Counted from the stretch's first letter, positions 17,097-26,263 are shown. The stretch: 64,000 bases of DNA from Sphingobacterium sp. UT-1RO-CII-1 (GCF_026711005.1 NZ_JAPPVJ010000002.1:372001-436000); one strand, 5' to 3'. The notes: generated by a model from the letters alone, not told the origin. Numbers and translations: made by a program.

Positions 17097-18530
17097 TTGG
17101 ACAATAAATCATCAGACAATCGCAAACTGAAAAGAGGTCTTAGCAATCGGCATATACAGCTTATTGCATTAGGCGGTGCTATAGGAACGGGTTTGTTTCT
17201 TGGTGTAGGGCAAGCTGCGATACTAGCAGGCCCATCAGTCATATTAGGCTACGCTATAGCCGGGCTTATTGCTTTCTTTATTATGAGGCAATTGGGCGAA
17301 ATGGTCGTTCACGAACCTGTGTCGGGTAGCTTTAGCTATTTTGCACATAAATATTGGGGGCCTTTTGCTGGCTATGCGTCGGGATGGAATTATTGGGTGC
17401 TTTATCTCCTTGTGAGTATGGCCGAGCTTACCGCTATTGGTCATTATGTACAGTTTTGGTGGCCCGATATCCCTTTGTGGCTGTCCAGCCTATTCTTTTT
17501 TATAGTCATTAACATGATCAACCTCGCCTCGGTTAAGGTATACGGCGAGACTGAGTTTTGGTTTTCCATCATTAAAGTTGTAGCTATAATTGCTATGATC
17601 ATTTTTGGATCATACCTTCTTATCACAGGTAAAGGCGGCGAACAGGCCACTCTGTCTAACTTGACAAACGATGGAGGCTTCTTCCCTAAAGGCTGGCTTA
17701 CGACAAGTGAAAACGGCTCATATCAAGGATTGTTAGCAGCCCTTGTGATGATTATGTTTTCTTTTGGCGGTTTGGAGCTCGTAGGTATTACAGCTGCTGA
17801 AGCGGAAAACCCGGAGAAGAACATCCCTAAAGCTACCAACCAAGTGTTATGGCGTATACTTATCTTCTACATCGGGTCGCTTGTTATCCTATTCTCCCTC
17901 ATGCCTTGGCGAAATATGAATGCAGACACCAGTCCATTTGTAGAAGTATTTGCTAGCCTTAAAGGCATGGAGTTTCAGCTTTTTGGCGAAACTTACTATT
18001 TTACCAACATCATTGCCAATGCACTTAATTTGATTGTACTGACGGCAGCACTATCGGTTTACAATAGCTGTGTATACAGTAATTCGCGTATGCTGTACGG
18101 ACTAGCCGAGCAAAAAAATGCCCCAAAATTCTTAACCCGATTAAATAAAAACCACTCGCCGATTAATGCTATCCTTACCTCTGCGGGCTTGGTAGCTATC
18201 TGCATTGTCATTAATAAAGTAATTCCAGAAAAAGCATTAGCGATTTTAATGAGCTTAGTGGTATCCTCTTTGGTGATTAATTGGATAATGATTAGCCTAA
18301 CCCATATCTTTTTTAAAAACAAGATCATAGCTAACAAAGAGAAATCGGCTTTTCCGACTCTTTTCTATCCTTTTACAAACTACCTAAGCTTATTTTTCCT
18401 ATTAGCCGTATTGGTCATGATGTGGTTTACGGGCTTAAAAATATCGGTAGAATTGATTCCTATTTGGCTCGTTATACTCTATATAACATACTTATTGGTG
18501 CAGCGTAGAAAAAAGAAACTGGCGTCCTAA
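17097..18530 (+). CDS. Amino-acid permease, APC family
   Basis: The 477-aa protein has 12 membrane segments and the conserved RGLSNRHIQLIALGGAIGTG opening of AroP/CycA/AnsP-type permeases. The GELV-like stretch MRQLGEMVVHEPVSGSF is the substrate-binding part of the family. Substrate is not resolvable; D-serine/glycine, aromatic amino acids or GABA are possible. The start is TTG at 17097: an in-frame stop lies just upstream, the conserved opening begins 12 residues in, and no ATG precedes it. It ends at a convergent terminator. Confidence 0.85.
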   Translation: MDNKSSDNRKLKRGLSNRHIQLIALGGAIGTGLFLGVGQAAILAGPSVILGYAIAGLIAFFIMRQLGEMVVHEPVSGSFSYFAHKYWGPFAGYASGWNYWVLYLLVSMAELTAIGHYVQFWWPDIPLWLSSLFFFIVINMINLASVKVYGETEFWFSIIKVVAIIAMIIFGSYLLITGKGGEQATLSNLTNDGGFFPKGWLTTSENGSYQGLLAALVMIMFSFGGLELVGITAAEAENPEKNIPKATNQVLWRILIFYIGSLVILFSLMPWRNMNADTSPFVEVFASLKGMEFQLFGETYYFTNIIANALNLIVLTAALSVYNSCVYSNSRMLYGLAEQKNAPKFLTRLNKNHSPINAILTSAGLVAICIVINKVIPEKALAILMSLVVSSLVINWIMISLTHIFFKNKIIANKEKSAFPTLFYPFTNYLSLFFLLAVLVMMWFTGLKISVELIPIWLVILYITYLLVQRRKKKLAS

Positions 18531-18553
18531 CGCTTTGCTGCTACAACTATAAG

Positions 18554-18591
18554 AAGGTCGTTCGCCACTATGAGAAATGGAGAACGACCTT
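18554..18591. terminator. Convergent terminator hairpin
   Basis: AAGGTCGTTC (18554-18563) and GAACGACCTT (18582-18591) form a 10-bp stem between the permease and the minus-strand aminotransferase. Flanks are A/T-rich but lack a long T run. Confidence 0.6.
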
Positions 18592-18598
18592 TCAATTA

Positions 18599-19453
18599 TT
18601 AATCTTCCTCGTAGTTCCAGCTTTCCAACTTATCCTGCAACACGCGTGATATTTTATTGAAATATCGTTTTTGTTTATAACCCATAACCCACTGTACACC
18701 TTGCACTGCATTGGTACAAAAGATCTCATCAGCCTGTTTCATAATCTCGGGGCTTATTTGTGCTTCCACGACCGGATAGCCTTCATCGGCGGCCATATCC
18801 ATCACCACCCTCCGCATAACTCCTTCTACACAACCTTCTGTCAGAGCCGGTGTGTACAGCACCTTATCATAGAAGACAAAAACATTCGAATTTAAAGCTT
18901 CACAGAGATATCCCTCCTGATTTAAAATCAATACCTCATCGTAGGCAAACTTTTTCTTAAACAGGCCTGCCATTATATACACCAGAGCATTATTAGATTT
19001 TAAGTGTGATAAATCGCTATAAGGCTTCTTAAAATCAGAAAACACATCAACTATCAAACCTACCTTTTTATCCCGCAATGAAGGCGGGATGCGCACCACC
19101 TCCATACTATACATTGCTTTGTTGTTGTCAGGGGCATATAGGCCTGCTCCACTTCTGAACACAATAAAACGGACCCGCACCTGCTGCCCGACCATGTTAT
19201 TCTTCCGAATCAGTTCTTCGGCTCTCGATTTAATAAAAAAACTATCAAAGGTAGTATACTCTTCAAATTGCAATAACTTCATCCCACGCTGCAAACGATC
19301 AGCGTGAAAATCTAAAAACCTGATCTGCCCATCTCTCCACAACATCGTCTCGAACAAACCATCACCGTAGCGTAGCGCCCGGCTTTCAATACTTACGATA
19401 GGCGTATCCGCAGCTATAATCTGCCCATCAAAGTTTATATAACGTGTCACCAT
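18599..19453 (-). CDS. Class IV aminotransferase (PabC/BCAT/Dat type)
   Basis: The 284-aa fold-type IV PLP enzyme has the opening SRALRYGDGLFETM and RFLDFHADRLQRG, and a PLP-lysine region SDLSHLKSNNALV. A second hallmark, EALNSNVFVF, binds the cofactor phosphate. Size and the GDGLFETM motif favour 4-amino-4-deoxychorismate lyase (folate synthesis) or D-amino-acid transaminase over branched-chain aminotransferase. No pabA/pabB genes adjoin it. It lies 19 bp after an RluD-like gene and may share its transcript. Confidence 0.75.
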   Translation of the reverse strand: MVTRYINFDGQIIAADTPIVSIESRALRYGDGLFETMLWRDGQIRFLDFHADRLQRGMKLLQFEEYTTFDSFFIKSRAEELIRKNNMVGQQVRVRFIVFRSGAGLYAPDNNKAMYSMEVVRIPPSLRDKKVGLIVDVFSDFKKPYSDLSHLKSNNALVYIMAGLFKKKFAYDEVLILNQEGYLCEALNSNVFVFYDKVLYTPALTEGCVEGVMRRVVMDMAADEGYPVVEAQISPEIMKQADEIFCTNAVQGVQWVMGYKQKRYFNKISRVLQDKLESWNYEED

Positions 19454-19472
19454 ACTATTTAAAATACTCTAA

Positions 19473-20507
19473 TTATTCCCCCATCGTAACCGAATAACCT
19501 CTCCACTTTTCAAGAACAGCAGCAAAATCTGCCGGTATATCCACTTCAAACTCCATATATTCTTTCGTCCTCGGATGCACAAACCCTAACGATCGGGCAT
19601 GAAGTGCTTGTCGAGGTAGCAGTTCAAAGCAATTATTTACAAACTGTTTATATTTAGTAAATGCTGTTCCCTTCAATATTCGATTTCCGCCGTAAGCTTC
19701 GTCTCCAAATAAAGCATGCCCAATGGATTTCATGTGTGTACGGATTTGATGTGTACGTCCTGTTTCCAATTGACATTCAATCAAGGTCACGTAGCCCAGG
19801 CGTTCAAGCACGTTATAATGGGTCACCGACCATTTCCCCTTTTCTTCGCTATCAAACATATCCATCACCCGTCTGTCCCGTAAGTTCCTACCGATATAGC
19901 CTGTCACCGTGCCCGATTCTTCAATATCTCCCCAAGCCAACGCCACATACTTTCTATGTATACTGTGGTCATAAAATTGCTTTGCCATAAAAGTCATTGC
20001 CCATTCGTTTTTAGCAATAACTAATAAGCCCGACGTATCTTTATCAATACGGTGCACTAGACCTGGTCGACCCGTATTTCCAGGCATGGTAGGCAACTGA
20101 TTTAAATGAAATGTCAGTGCATTCACCAGTGTTCCGGTATAGTTATTAAAGCCAGGATGTACCACCATTCCTGCTTGTTTATTAACAATCAGTACATCAT
20201 CATCTTCATAGATAATATCCAATGGAATATCTTCAGGGTATACTTCCGTATCTCTTGGCGGATCAGGCAGCACCATCGTAACCACATCAAATGGTTTTAT
20301 CTTATAACTTGCCTTTACAATCTTACCATTAACAAATACCGACTCCGCTTCAATAGCATTCTGAATCCGATTTCTAGAAGTGTTCTCCACCCTGTTCATC
20401 AGGAACTTATCCAACCTCAGCAAAGCCTGACCTTTATCTGCTTCGATCCTCAAATGTTCGTAAAGCTCTCTTTCTTCCTGTTCTTGAAAATCTATTTCTT
20501 CTGCCAT
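19473..20507 (-). CDS. rluD: RluA-family 23S rRNA pseudouridine synthase (RluD-like)
   Basis: The 344-aa enzyme has an N-terminal S4 RNA-binding domain (about 28-95) and a pseudouridine synthase domain with the catalytic motif HRIDKDTSG, Asp155. It also has the LETGRTHQIRTH substrate motif. RluD isomerises uridines 1911/1915/1917 in helix 69; RluC-like specificity is the alternative. The start at 20507 (MAEEIDFQ) is preferred over an upstream reading from 20570, which would overlap the promoter box of the divergent gene. Confidence 0.85.
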   Translation of the reverse strand: MAEEIDFQEQEERELYEHLRIEADKGQALLRLDKFLMNRVENTSRNRIQNAIEAESVFVNGKIVKASYKIKPFDVVTMVLPDPPRDTEVYPEDIPLDIIYEDDDVLIVNKQAGMVVHPGFNNYTGTLVNALTFHLNQLPTMPGNTGRPGLVHRIDKDTSGLLVIAKNEWAMTFMAKQFYDHSIHRKYVALAWGDIEESGTVTGYIGRNLRDRRVMDMFDSEEKGKWSVTHYNVLERLGYVTLIECQLETGRTHQIRTHMKSIGHALFGDEAYGGNRILKGTAFTKYKQFVNNCFELLPRQALHARSLGFVHPRTKEYMEFEVDIPADFAAVLEKWRGYSVTMGE

Positions 20508-20540
20508 GTCGCAAAAGTATCGAAATCCTTTAAAAACTAC

Positions 20541-20548
20541 TAACTTTG
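20541..20548 (+). promoter_or_regulatory. Promoter -7 box TAACTTTG
   Basis: TAnnTTTG match 12 bp before the ATG at 20561. It supports that ATG over the TTG at 20546, which lies inside the box. Confidence 0.5.
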
Positions 20549-20560
20549 CGCCAAGTATAT

Positions 20561-21454
20561 ATGCAAACATTTGATTTTTTTAGCCCAATTGAAGAGTTAC
20601 ACGCTCCGCTTTATCAAGAAAAAGGAGTACGTGTATATATAAAACGTGATGACCTCATCCATCCCTATATTTCGGGCAACAAATGGCGTAAACTGAAATA
20701 CCCACTACAATCGGCCCAGAGTAAGAATAAAACGCTATTGGTTACTTTCGGTGGTGCTTGGTCTAACCATTTATTGGCTACTGCCTGTGCGGGTGCAAAG
20801 TTCAACTTCCAGACCTATGGTTTCGTACGGGGCGAGGAAATAAACAACCCTGTTCTCGCTCTATGCAAAGTATTCGGCATGCAGCTTCATTTCGTGGACC
20901 GCGAAAGCTATAAAAACAAAAAAGTACTGTTTGACCAATATTTTAAGGACAGACCGGAAGCTTTTTTCATTGACGAGGGAGGCTATGGTTTAAAGGCGGC
21001 ACAAGGCTGTGCAGAAATAATACAGGAGCTAACAGAGCCCTTCGACCATATTTTCTGCGCCTGTGGTACAGGCACTACTTTTGCCGGACTGATACAAGGC
21101 GCAGCAGCGCAATCGCTAAGCCCCGACATCAATATTCATGGTGTGCCGGTTTTAAAAGGCGGCGCATTCATTTGGGACGAAATCAGTGAACTCGGTGCTA
21201 CACGCTCTCCATATACCCACCTTCATACGGATTATCATTTTGGTGGTTATGCCAAAACCAAACCCGAACTTATAAACTATGTAAAGAAATTTACCCGACG
21301 TACGGGCATATTGATTGAACCCACTTATACAGGAAAACTGTGCTATGCAGTTGAGGACTTGATAGCGCAGGATTATTTTACTAGTGGATCAAAGATCATA
21401 ATCCTCCATACGGGTGGTTTGACCGGTTTTCTTGGGATGTTCGATAAATTTTAA
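20561..21454 (+). CDS. ACC deaminase / D-cysteine desulfhydrase-like enzyme
   Basis: The 297-aa fold-type II PLP enzyme begins MQTFDFFSPIEELHAPLY. The PLP lysine is Lys41 in the motif ISGNKWRKL. A phosphate-binding loop is CACGTGTTFAG near residue 170. Family members remove ammonia from 1-aminocyclopropane-1-carboxylate or H2S from D-cysteine. The catalytic residues that separate the two are not decidable here, and D-cysteine desulfhydrase is the commoner bacterial role. It is transcribed divergently from rluD and converges on the next minus-strand gene, whose stop directly adjoins. Confidence 0.8.
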   Translation: MQTFDFFSPIEELHAPLYQEKGVRVYIKRDDLIHPYISGNKWRKLKYPLQSAQSKNKTLLVTFGGAWSNHLLATACAGAKFNFQTYGFVRGEEINNPVLALCKVFGMQLHFVDRESYKNKKVLFDQYFKDRPEAFFIDEGGYGLKAAQGCAEIIQELTEPFDHIFCACGTGTTFAGLIQGAAAQSLSPDINIHGVPVLKGGAFIWDEISELGATRSPYTHLHTDYHFGGYAKTKPELINYVKKFTRRTGILIEPTYTGKLCYAVEDLIAQDYFTSGSKIIILHTGGLTGFLGMFDKF

Positions 21455-22096
21455 CTACGCAAACTCTACCTGTCCAAAATATTCCGGTAAATGAAAATTG
21501 GGCGTGGCGTGATTTATCTTATTCCATGAAATAAAATGAGGAGTCGGTAAAGCATCTCCACATTTATAGAAATTAACATCTGCTTTAATTCCGTCAAAAC
21601 TTTTCAAACCTATATTCTCAAATACAGTAACAGGTATCAGCAACACAATAGCCCAAGTTTTTACTCCCTTGTTATTCACCACAGTAGTTAGTGTAGAGAC
21701 CTGTTCAATTACAGCTGGTTCCAGCCTTACTCTGGTATCTTTATCAGAAGAACCAAAACCAATAAGTCCTGTCCCTAACACATTAAACTCAAAATTGTAG
21801 TACTGTTTCTTATTGTCAAAAGAAATAAAAAACTCCACACAGCTATCCTCCCAAACCGACTCATTGGGTCGAATGTACTGCGCTTTCACATACTCTTCTT
21901 CCACTGCATAATGCAATACAATATGGCTGCTAGTATGTGCAATTTGAAAGTTGACAAAAGGTTTATACGGAAACTCACCAGGCCAGTTAACATGCTCTAT
22001 AGCATGCCATTTCTGTTCCTTTAATGCCTCCTTATAAGCGACATAATCTAAAGACAATTCTCCTTTTCCTATATGACCAACTTTCAAAATACCCAT
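21455..22096 (-). CDS. CBM9-like carbohydrate-binding protein
   Basis: The 213-aa product has the beta-sandwich pattern of carbohydrate-binding family 9-like/DOMON-related domains: WPYKPF-like strand (EFPYKPFVNFQIAHTSS), SVWEDSCVEFFISFD and WAIVLLIPVTVFENIG. No signal peptide is evident, so it may work in the cytoplasm. It is 12 bp downstream of a sugar-kinase-like gene, and co-transcription suggests shared sugar metabolism. The specific ligand is unknown. Confidence 0.7.
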   Translation of the reverse strand: MGILKVGHIGKGELSLDYVAYKEALKEQKWHAIEHVNWPGEFPYKPFVNFQIAHTSSHIVLHYAVEEEYVKAQYIRPNESVWEDSCVEFFISFDNKKQYYNFEFNVLGTGLIGFGSSDKDTRVRLEPAVIEQVSTLTTVVNNKGVKTWAIVLLIPVTVFENIGLKSFDGIKADVNFYKCGDALPTPHFISWNKINHATPNFHLPEYFGQVEFA

Positions 22097-22108
22097 CTGT
22101 TTTTTTAT

Positions 22109-23224
22109 TTATACAGGTTGTACACTTGATTCTAAAATTTCTACCAGCTCACTTTCATGTGCTTCCAATTCCTGTACTAGCTTGATCTGTGATTTAGTTC
22201 TTACCAAATTATGCTCCGGATACTGTATTTTATAGTAGGTATCGCCATCGATATAATCTGTCAAGAAACGTACTGCTTGCATAAATGGCAATAGAAAAAC
22301 GCCATCTAACAAAGAGCTTAGTTCATTATCTGTCAAGAAGTCTTTCGCCTTACTCATATAACCTTTAGCGTATCCTTCAAAGAAAGGAATATTCAATACC
22401 ACTTTACTTAAATCAGCTTCATCTTCTGCAGCAGAATTAATTATCGTTCTTATTGCATCACCAAAGTCATATGCTACATAGCCCGGCATCACCGTATCAA
22501 GGTCGATGACACACTGTACACGATCTTCACTATCCAACAATACGTTATTAAACTTCGTATCGTTGTGTGTAATACGTAGCGGTAACCTACCCTCTTTTGC
22601 CATCAATAAAACAGCACGCATCCGTTCTTCACGCTCAAAAACAAAATCAAGTATATCTTGAACCTCGGCTACCCGTTTCACCGGATCACGTTTAATAACC
22701 TCTTTTAAATTATTTATTCTAAAATCGATATTATGAAAGTTCGGCAATATCTCCACCAGTTTATTAGCGTTCAAGTCCGATAATAACATTTGAAACTCGC
22801 CAAATGCCTGTCCAGCCGAATATGCCTGATTGGCCGACTCCACGATATCGTAACTTTTCGTTCCTTCTAGCAAAATAAACATCCGCCAGTAGTCGCCGTT
22901 CTCATCCTGCCTGTATAAATCTCCGGTTTTAGTTGGTATCAATGTCAAGCTTGCTTTCTCAACATGCTCTACCCCTAAGTGGGCCAACTTACCTTTAATA
23001 TGATCCAGCACAAGTTTTGTATTTTGCATAAGTCCGTCCACATTAACAAAAATGTGATGATTTATGCGCTGTAGTAAATAGCTTTTCCCGCCTACCTTAT
23101 CTGTTTTTACACAATAAGTATCATTAATATGACCAGACCCAAAACGTTCTACACTTATTATACTTCCTTCGACATCAAAGTAGTTTGTCGATTCTATTAA
23201 ACTCTCACTTCTATTATCACTCAT
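22109..23224 (-). CDS. Aminoglycoside-phosphotransferase-fold kinase, NahK-like
   Basis: This 371-aa kinase has the APH catalytic loop ITHNDTKFNNVLLD (Asp and Asn around 223-228) and the metal loop CVIDLDTVMPGYVAYDFGDAIRT. An N-terminal lobe with GSGHINDTYCV and YLLQRINHHIF precedes it. The same architecture occurs in N-acetylhexosamine 1-kinase (NahK/LnpB), which phosphorylates GlcNAc/GalNAc, and Bacteroidota homologues are named after it. Antibiotic phosphorylation is unlikely, because the closest motifs match the sugar-kinase branch. It leads a two-gene operon with the CBM9-like gene. Confidence 0.75.
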   Translation of the reverse strand: MSDNRSESLIESTNYFDVEGSIISVERFGSGHINDTYCVKTDKVGGKSYLLQRINHHIFVNVDGLMQNTKLVLDHIKGKLAHLGVEHVEKASLTLIPTKTGDLYRQDENGDYWRMFILLEGTKSYDIVESANQAYSAGQAFGEFQMLLSDLNANKLVEILPNFHNIDFRINNLKEVIKRDPVKRVAEVQDILDFVFEREERMRAVLLMAKEGRLPLRITHNDTKFNNVLLDSEDRVQCVIDLDTVMPGYVAYDFGDAIRTIINSAAEDEADLSKVVLNIPFFEGYAKGYMSKAKDFLTDNELSSLLDGVFLLPFMQAVRFLTDYIDGDTYYKIQYPEHNLVRTKSQIKLVQELEAHESELVEILESSVQPV

Positions 23225-23451
23225 TAGAAAAATTCATTATTACATAATTTGCGCCTAATAATTAGCCAATATCAATAAATATTCTGGAAAAGAAAAACAT
23301 TAATTACAATCAAACGATTGCATATTTATCAAGGCCAAAACATCGTGTTGCTTTATAATTGTTGCAAATATTCATCTTTTTTCTGTTAATAATTACACCA
23401 TAGCCAAAAGATTACAAAATAATTCGTATTTTAGCTAGCAAAAGACCTTAC

Positions 23452-24783
23452 ATGCTCGTCGAAATAATAATTATAGTTACTTTAATTATTCTTAATGGTA
23501 TCCTATCTGCTTCCGAAATTTCAATTGTCTCCAGTAGGAAAGCGTGGCTGAAAGCTGCTGCTGACAAAGACAATGCTTCGGCAAAAACAGCACTTCATCT
23601 TAAACAGAACCCAAATGAGTTTCTTTCTACTGTACAAATAGGTATTACCTTAATCGGTATATTAACCGGTTTGTTTAGTGGAGGTACAATTTCCAGCTTC
23701 TTAGCGGCGCATCTGCAAAAAGTGAGCTTCCTTGCCCCTTACAGTCAGCAAATATCGGTTATTCTTGTTGTTCTCATCATTACGTACCTAACCTTGGTTA
23801 TTGGCGAACTTGTTCCTAAAAGAATAGGTATGGCTATTCCCGAAAAATATGCTATGCTTATTGCTCGGCCGATGAAAACTCTCAGTGTCATTGTGCGTCC
23901 TTTCGTATGGCTTTTAAGCGTTTCCACTGAACTTATAGTCAAACTCCTAAATATTAAGGTGACTAAAAACATGGTTACAGAGGAGGAGATTAAAGCTCTT
24001 GTAGACGAAGGTGTTGACAGCGGTGTTATCGAAGGCTTTGAACACGACCTTATGGACAGGCTTTTCATTTTAGGTGACAAACGGGCAGTAAACCTCATGT
24101 TACACCATTCTAATATCAACTGCCTGGACCTTCAAAACAGCTTTGAAGAAAACAAAGATATTATCCGTCGGTCCAAGCACACTGAATTCCCGGTTATCGA
24201 CGGAAGTTTTGACGAAGTGAAAGGAGTAGTACATGTCAAATCATTCTTGCAGCGCTACCTGGACGATAAACCTATCGACATAGTCAGCCTTATACAACCT
24301 ATGCCCTATGTCAACGAAAACAGTTCGGCTTATGCAGTACTTGATGTCTTTAAAAATGCAAAAGCACAGTTGGCTGTTGTTGTCGACGAATACGGTATAC
24401 CAAAAGGGATTGTTTCCTTAAAAGATATTGTGCGCACTGTTTTTGGTAATACAGATAGTGGTGAAGGACGCTCTGAAACAACTATACGTCAACGTGAAGA
24501 CGGCTCACACATTGCTGATGGACGTGTACAACTGGATGATTTTTTAACCTACTTTAACCTTACCCTAAGCGAAGAAGAGGAAGAAGAAGAAGATATCGAT
24601 CAGATTACGACATTGGGCGGCTTGATCTTTATCATGCTAGACCATGTCCCTACAGAAGGCGAATTTATTACTTTTAAAAACTTACGACTTGAAGTAATTG
24701 ATATGGATGGCCATCGTATCGACAAAGTACTTATTACGGCTTTGCCTACTCTACAATTTGATATTCCCGAAAATGAAGACTAG
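23452..24783 (+). CDS. CNNM/CorC-HlyC family membrane protein
   Basis: The 443-aa protein has an N-terminal DUF21/CNNM domain with four hydrophobic helices (about 1-170), a pair of CBS domains (about 205-330, including EFPVIDGSFDEVKGVVHVKS and AVVVDEYGIPKGIVSL) and a C-terminal CorC_HlyC domain with an acidic EEEEEEE linker. Homologues, sometimes called hemolysins, act in magnesium or cobalt efflux. It is monocistronic and probably core. Confidence 0.8.
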   Translation: MLVEIIIIVTLIILNGILSASEISIVSSRKAWLKAAADKDNASAKTALHLKQNPNEFLSTVQIGITLIGILTGLFSGGTISSFLAAHLQKVSFLAPYSQQISVILVVLIITYLTLVIGELVPKRIGMAIPEKYAMLIARPMKTLSVIVRPFVWLLSVSTELIVKLLNIKVTKNMVTEEEIKALVDEGVDSGVIEGFEHDLMDRLFILGDKRAVNLMLHHSNINCLDLQNSFEENKDIIRRSKHTEFPVIDGSFDEVKGVVHVKSFLQRYLDDKPIDIVSLIQPMPYVNENSSAYAVLDVFKNAKAQLAVVVDEYGIPKGIVSLKDIVRTVFGNTDSGEGRSETTIRQREDGSHIADGRVQLDDFLTYFNLTLSEEEEEEEDIDQITTLGGLIFIMLDHVPTEGEFITFKNLRLEVIDMDGHRIDKVLITALPTLQFDIPENED

Positions 24784-24821
24784 CTAAGGTTTGTGGTAGA
24801 AGAACTTTGTTTAAAGTAAAA

Positions 24822-25679
24822 TCAGTAAGGTATTGTTAACTCTTCCAGTTTTTCAATATTTCCTTTGAACATGTTCAGGTCGACATTGCCCTCTATCCCA
24901 CTGACGGCTCCACGCTCTGAAAACTGCCAGAAGTTCCAGTGTTTTTTTGGTTCGTCTACCCAAAAATTATAATTGGCAATCCAGAGCACATAATTAGAAA
25001 ACTCTTTTTGCAGAAAATCTGTAAAATAACTATCTCCAGAATATAAAATAGGTTGTATACCGTAATGTTTCTCTACTTCAAACAACCAGCGTTTTAGACC
25101 TATTTTCAGCGAATCCATCGATTGTCTTTTTGGCCGTTCTTCAATATCCAGCACTGGAGGTAAGTCTCCTCCGGATAGTTTTACATTATTAATAAAGTTT
25201 CGAGCTTGTTTTAATGAATTTTCATTCGGTCGAAAATAATGATAGGCCCCTCTTAGCTTGGTCCGTTTATGTGCTCCTTTCCAATTCTCTATAAAGCGCT
25301 TATCTAAGGCCTCCTCTCCCATTGTTGCTCTAATAAAGACAAAGTCTACAGGAACTATACCATGTATATTATGCAGCTCATTCCACTTAATTGGCCCTTG
25401 ATACTGCGACACATCTATACCGTAAATATAACTATCGTGTTCTTGTATTAATTTTACATTTCGGATATAGTGTTCATTTTCGGTATGGTTGTCTATGGTT
25501 TCCTGCCCATAAAACCAATGCTTCAGCGTATACGACATTTCTGTCCTAAACAAAAGGCCTACAATTAAAAGTACTGCTACAAAAGGCAACAGAATACTCC
25601 AAAGTAAATATTTACGTTGCTCTATCTTTTTCGCCGGTACTTTCGGCTTCTTCGCTTTCACTCGTGTTGTTTTACCCAT
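24822..25679 (-). CDS. Glycoside hydrolase family 25 lysozyme
   Basis: The 285-aa protein has a basic N-terminus, one transmembrane helix (about 28-47) and a GH25 barrel. The family signature GIDVSQYQGPIKW carries the first catalytic Asp, and PPVLDIEERP gives the catalytic Asp/Glu pair. GH25 enzymes cleave the beta-1,4 bond between MurNAc and GlcNAc. With a membrane anchor and no secretion cleavage, it is likely a periplasmic cell-wall remodelling enzyme rather than a phage lysin. It is monocistronic. Confidence 0.85.
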   Translation of the reverse strand: MGKTTRVKAKKPKVPAKKIEQRKYLLWSILLPFVAVLLIVGLLFRTEMSYTLKHWFYGQETIDNHTENEHYIRNVKLIQEHDSYIYGIDVSQYQGPIKWNELHNIHGIVPVDFVFIRATMGEEALDKRFIENWKGAHKRTKLRGAYHYFRPNENSLKQARNFINNVKLSGGDLPPVLDIEERPKRQSMDSLKIGLKRWLFEVEKHYGIQPILYSGDSYFTDFLQKEFSNYVLWIANYNFWVDEPKKHWNFWQFSERGAVSGIEGNVDLNMFKGNIEKLEELTIPY

Positions 25680-25847
25680 TCCGTCGTGAAATTAGTAGAA
25701 TTATTTTTCATTGCCAACAAGAATTATTTAGCAACTACAGATTCCCATTCGTAGGCAACTCTTTATTTAAAAATATATTTTTATTGTTCAAAAAGCGGTC
25801 CTCCACTCTCTGAAAACAATTTTTTAAGTAAAAAAGTATGGCTGTAA

Positions 25848-25870
25848 AAAGATTAAATAATTTAATCTTT
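25848..25870. other. AT-rich hairpin upstream of tRNA-Ser
   Basis: AAAGATTAAAT and ATTTAATCTTT surround a single A, a perfect 11-bp stem. It could isolate the tRNA promoter from read-through, or be a terminator relic. It lies about 170 bp from the divergent GH25 start. Confidence 0.45.
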
Positions 25871-25909
25871 CTCATTATCAAACGATAAGGCATAACACAT
25901 GAAATATGT

Positions 25910-25940
25910 TTTGGAAATCAGTTCAGAATTTCTACTTTTG
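25910..25940 (+). promoter_or_regulatory. Full consensus promoter for tRNA-Ser
   Basis: TTTG at 25910-25913, exactly 19 bp spacer, then TACTTTTG at 25933-25940. This fits the Bacteroidota consensus TTTG-N19-TAnnTTTG with no mismatch. The tRNA 5' end is only 5 bp further, so transcription probably begins at or next to the mature tRNA end. Confidence 0.8.
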
Positions 25941-25944
25941 TGGC

Positions 25945-26029
25945 GGAGAGCTGGCAGAGTGGTCGAATGCGGCGGTCTTGAAAACCGTTAACTGTAACAG
26001 GTTCGGGGGTTCGAATCCCTCGCTCTCCG
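25945..26029 (+). tRNA. tRNA-Ser (UGA)
   Basis: The acceptor stem GGAGAGC pairs with GCTCTCC before the discriminator G at 26029. The anticodon TGA sits in CTTGAAA. A long variable arm and the T loop TTCGAAT are present, as expected of a class II tRNA of 85 nt. CCA is not encoded: the next bases are CAGAG. The 3' end is duplicated downstream (26155-26171 and 26329-26345), typical of an integration target. Confidence 0.93.
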
Positions 26030-26030
26030 C
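26014..26030 (+). other. Attachment-core copy 1 (tRNA-Ser 3' end)
   Basis: AATCCCTCGCTCTCCGC, the end of the T stem and acceptor stem. The same 17 bp recur at 26155 and 26329. Serine tRNAs are frequent integrase targets, so these are candidate att sites. Confidence 0.6.
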
Positions 26031-26032
26031 AG

Positions 26033-26139
26033 AGAAACCTTCATCGAAAGATGGAGGTTTTTTGCGTTTAAGAGGGATGAGAACCAGAAGGGATGGCCGG
26101 GGTTCGATCCGTAGGAGGTTCAGGACATGTGGTTGGGGG
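26033..26139 (+). repeat. Exact 107-bp direct repeat, copy 1
   Basis: Identical to 26349-26455 at an offset of 316 bp. It starts with the tRNA terminator hairpin AAACCTTCATC-GAAA-GATGGAGGTTT followed by a T run, then a GC-richer stretch. It has no gene. Confidence 0.9.
26036..26064 (+). terminator. tRNA-Ser terminator
   Basis: An 11-bp stem with one G-U pair, a GAAA tetraloop and a following T run, 7 bp after the tRNA. A second copy sits in the repeat at about 26352-26380. Confidence 0.8.
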
Positions 26140-26154
26140 TTGTGAGCCTGAACC

Positions 26155-26171
26155 AATCCCTCGCTCTCCGC
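26155..26171 (+). other. Attachment-core copy 2
   Basis: The 17-bp tRNA-Ser 3' end again, followed by CAAA. Copy 3 has the same following bases, but the tRNA copy does not. Confidence 0.6.
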
Positions 26172-26180
26172 CAAACAAAC

Positions 26181-26207
26181 ACAAAGCCCGACGTTAGTCG
26201 GGTTTTG
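26181..26207. terminator. Terminator-like hairpin between att copies
   Basis: ACAAAGCCCGAC and GTCGGGTTTTGT pair around GTTA with one mismatch. It may be the end of a lost gene or small RNA, and it overlaps the start of the longer hairpin at 26203-26263. Confidence 0.55.
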
Positions 26208-26263
26208 TCGTTTTATAGCTTTTTTACGAACGCAGTTTGATAAAAAAGATAAAAACGACAAAA
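26203..26263. other. Long AT-rich inverted repeat between att copies
   Basis: Outer arms TTTTGTCGTTTTAT and ATAAAAACGACAAAA (one bulged base) enclose inner arms CTTTTTTA and TAAAAAAG around a 14-nt loop. The total stem is about 22 bp. It is unexplained; it could be a recombination or small-RNA structure. Confidence 0.55.

Noticed and set aside
22109..23224. Aminoglycoside resistance kinase
   Set aside because: The APH fold is shared, but length, context beside a CBM9-like gene and loop motifs fit the NahK-like sugar-kinase branch.
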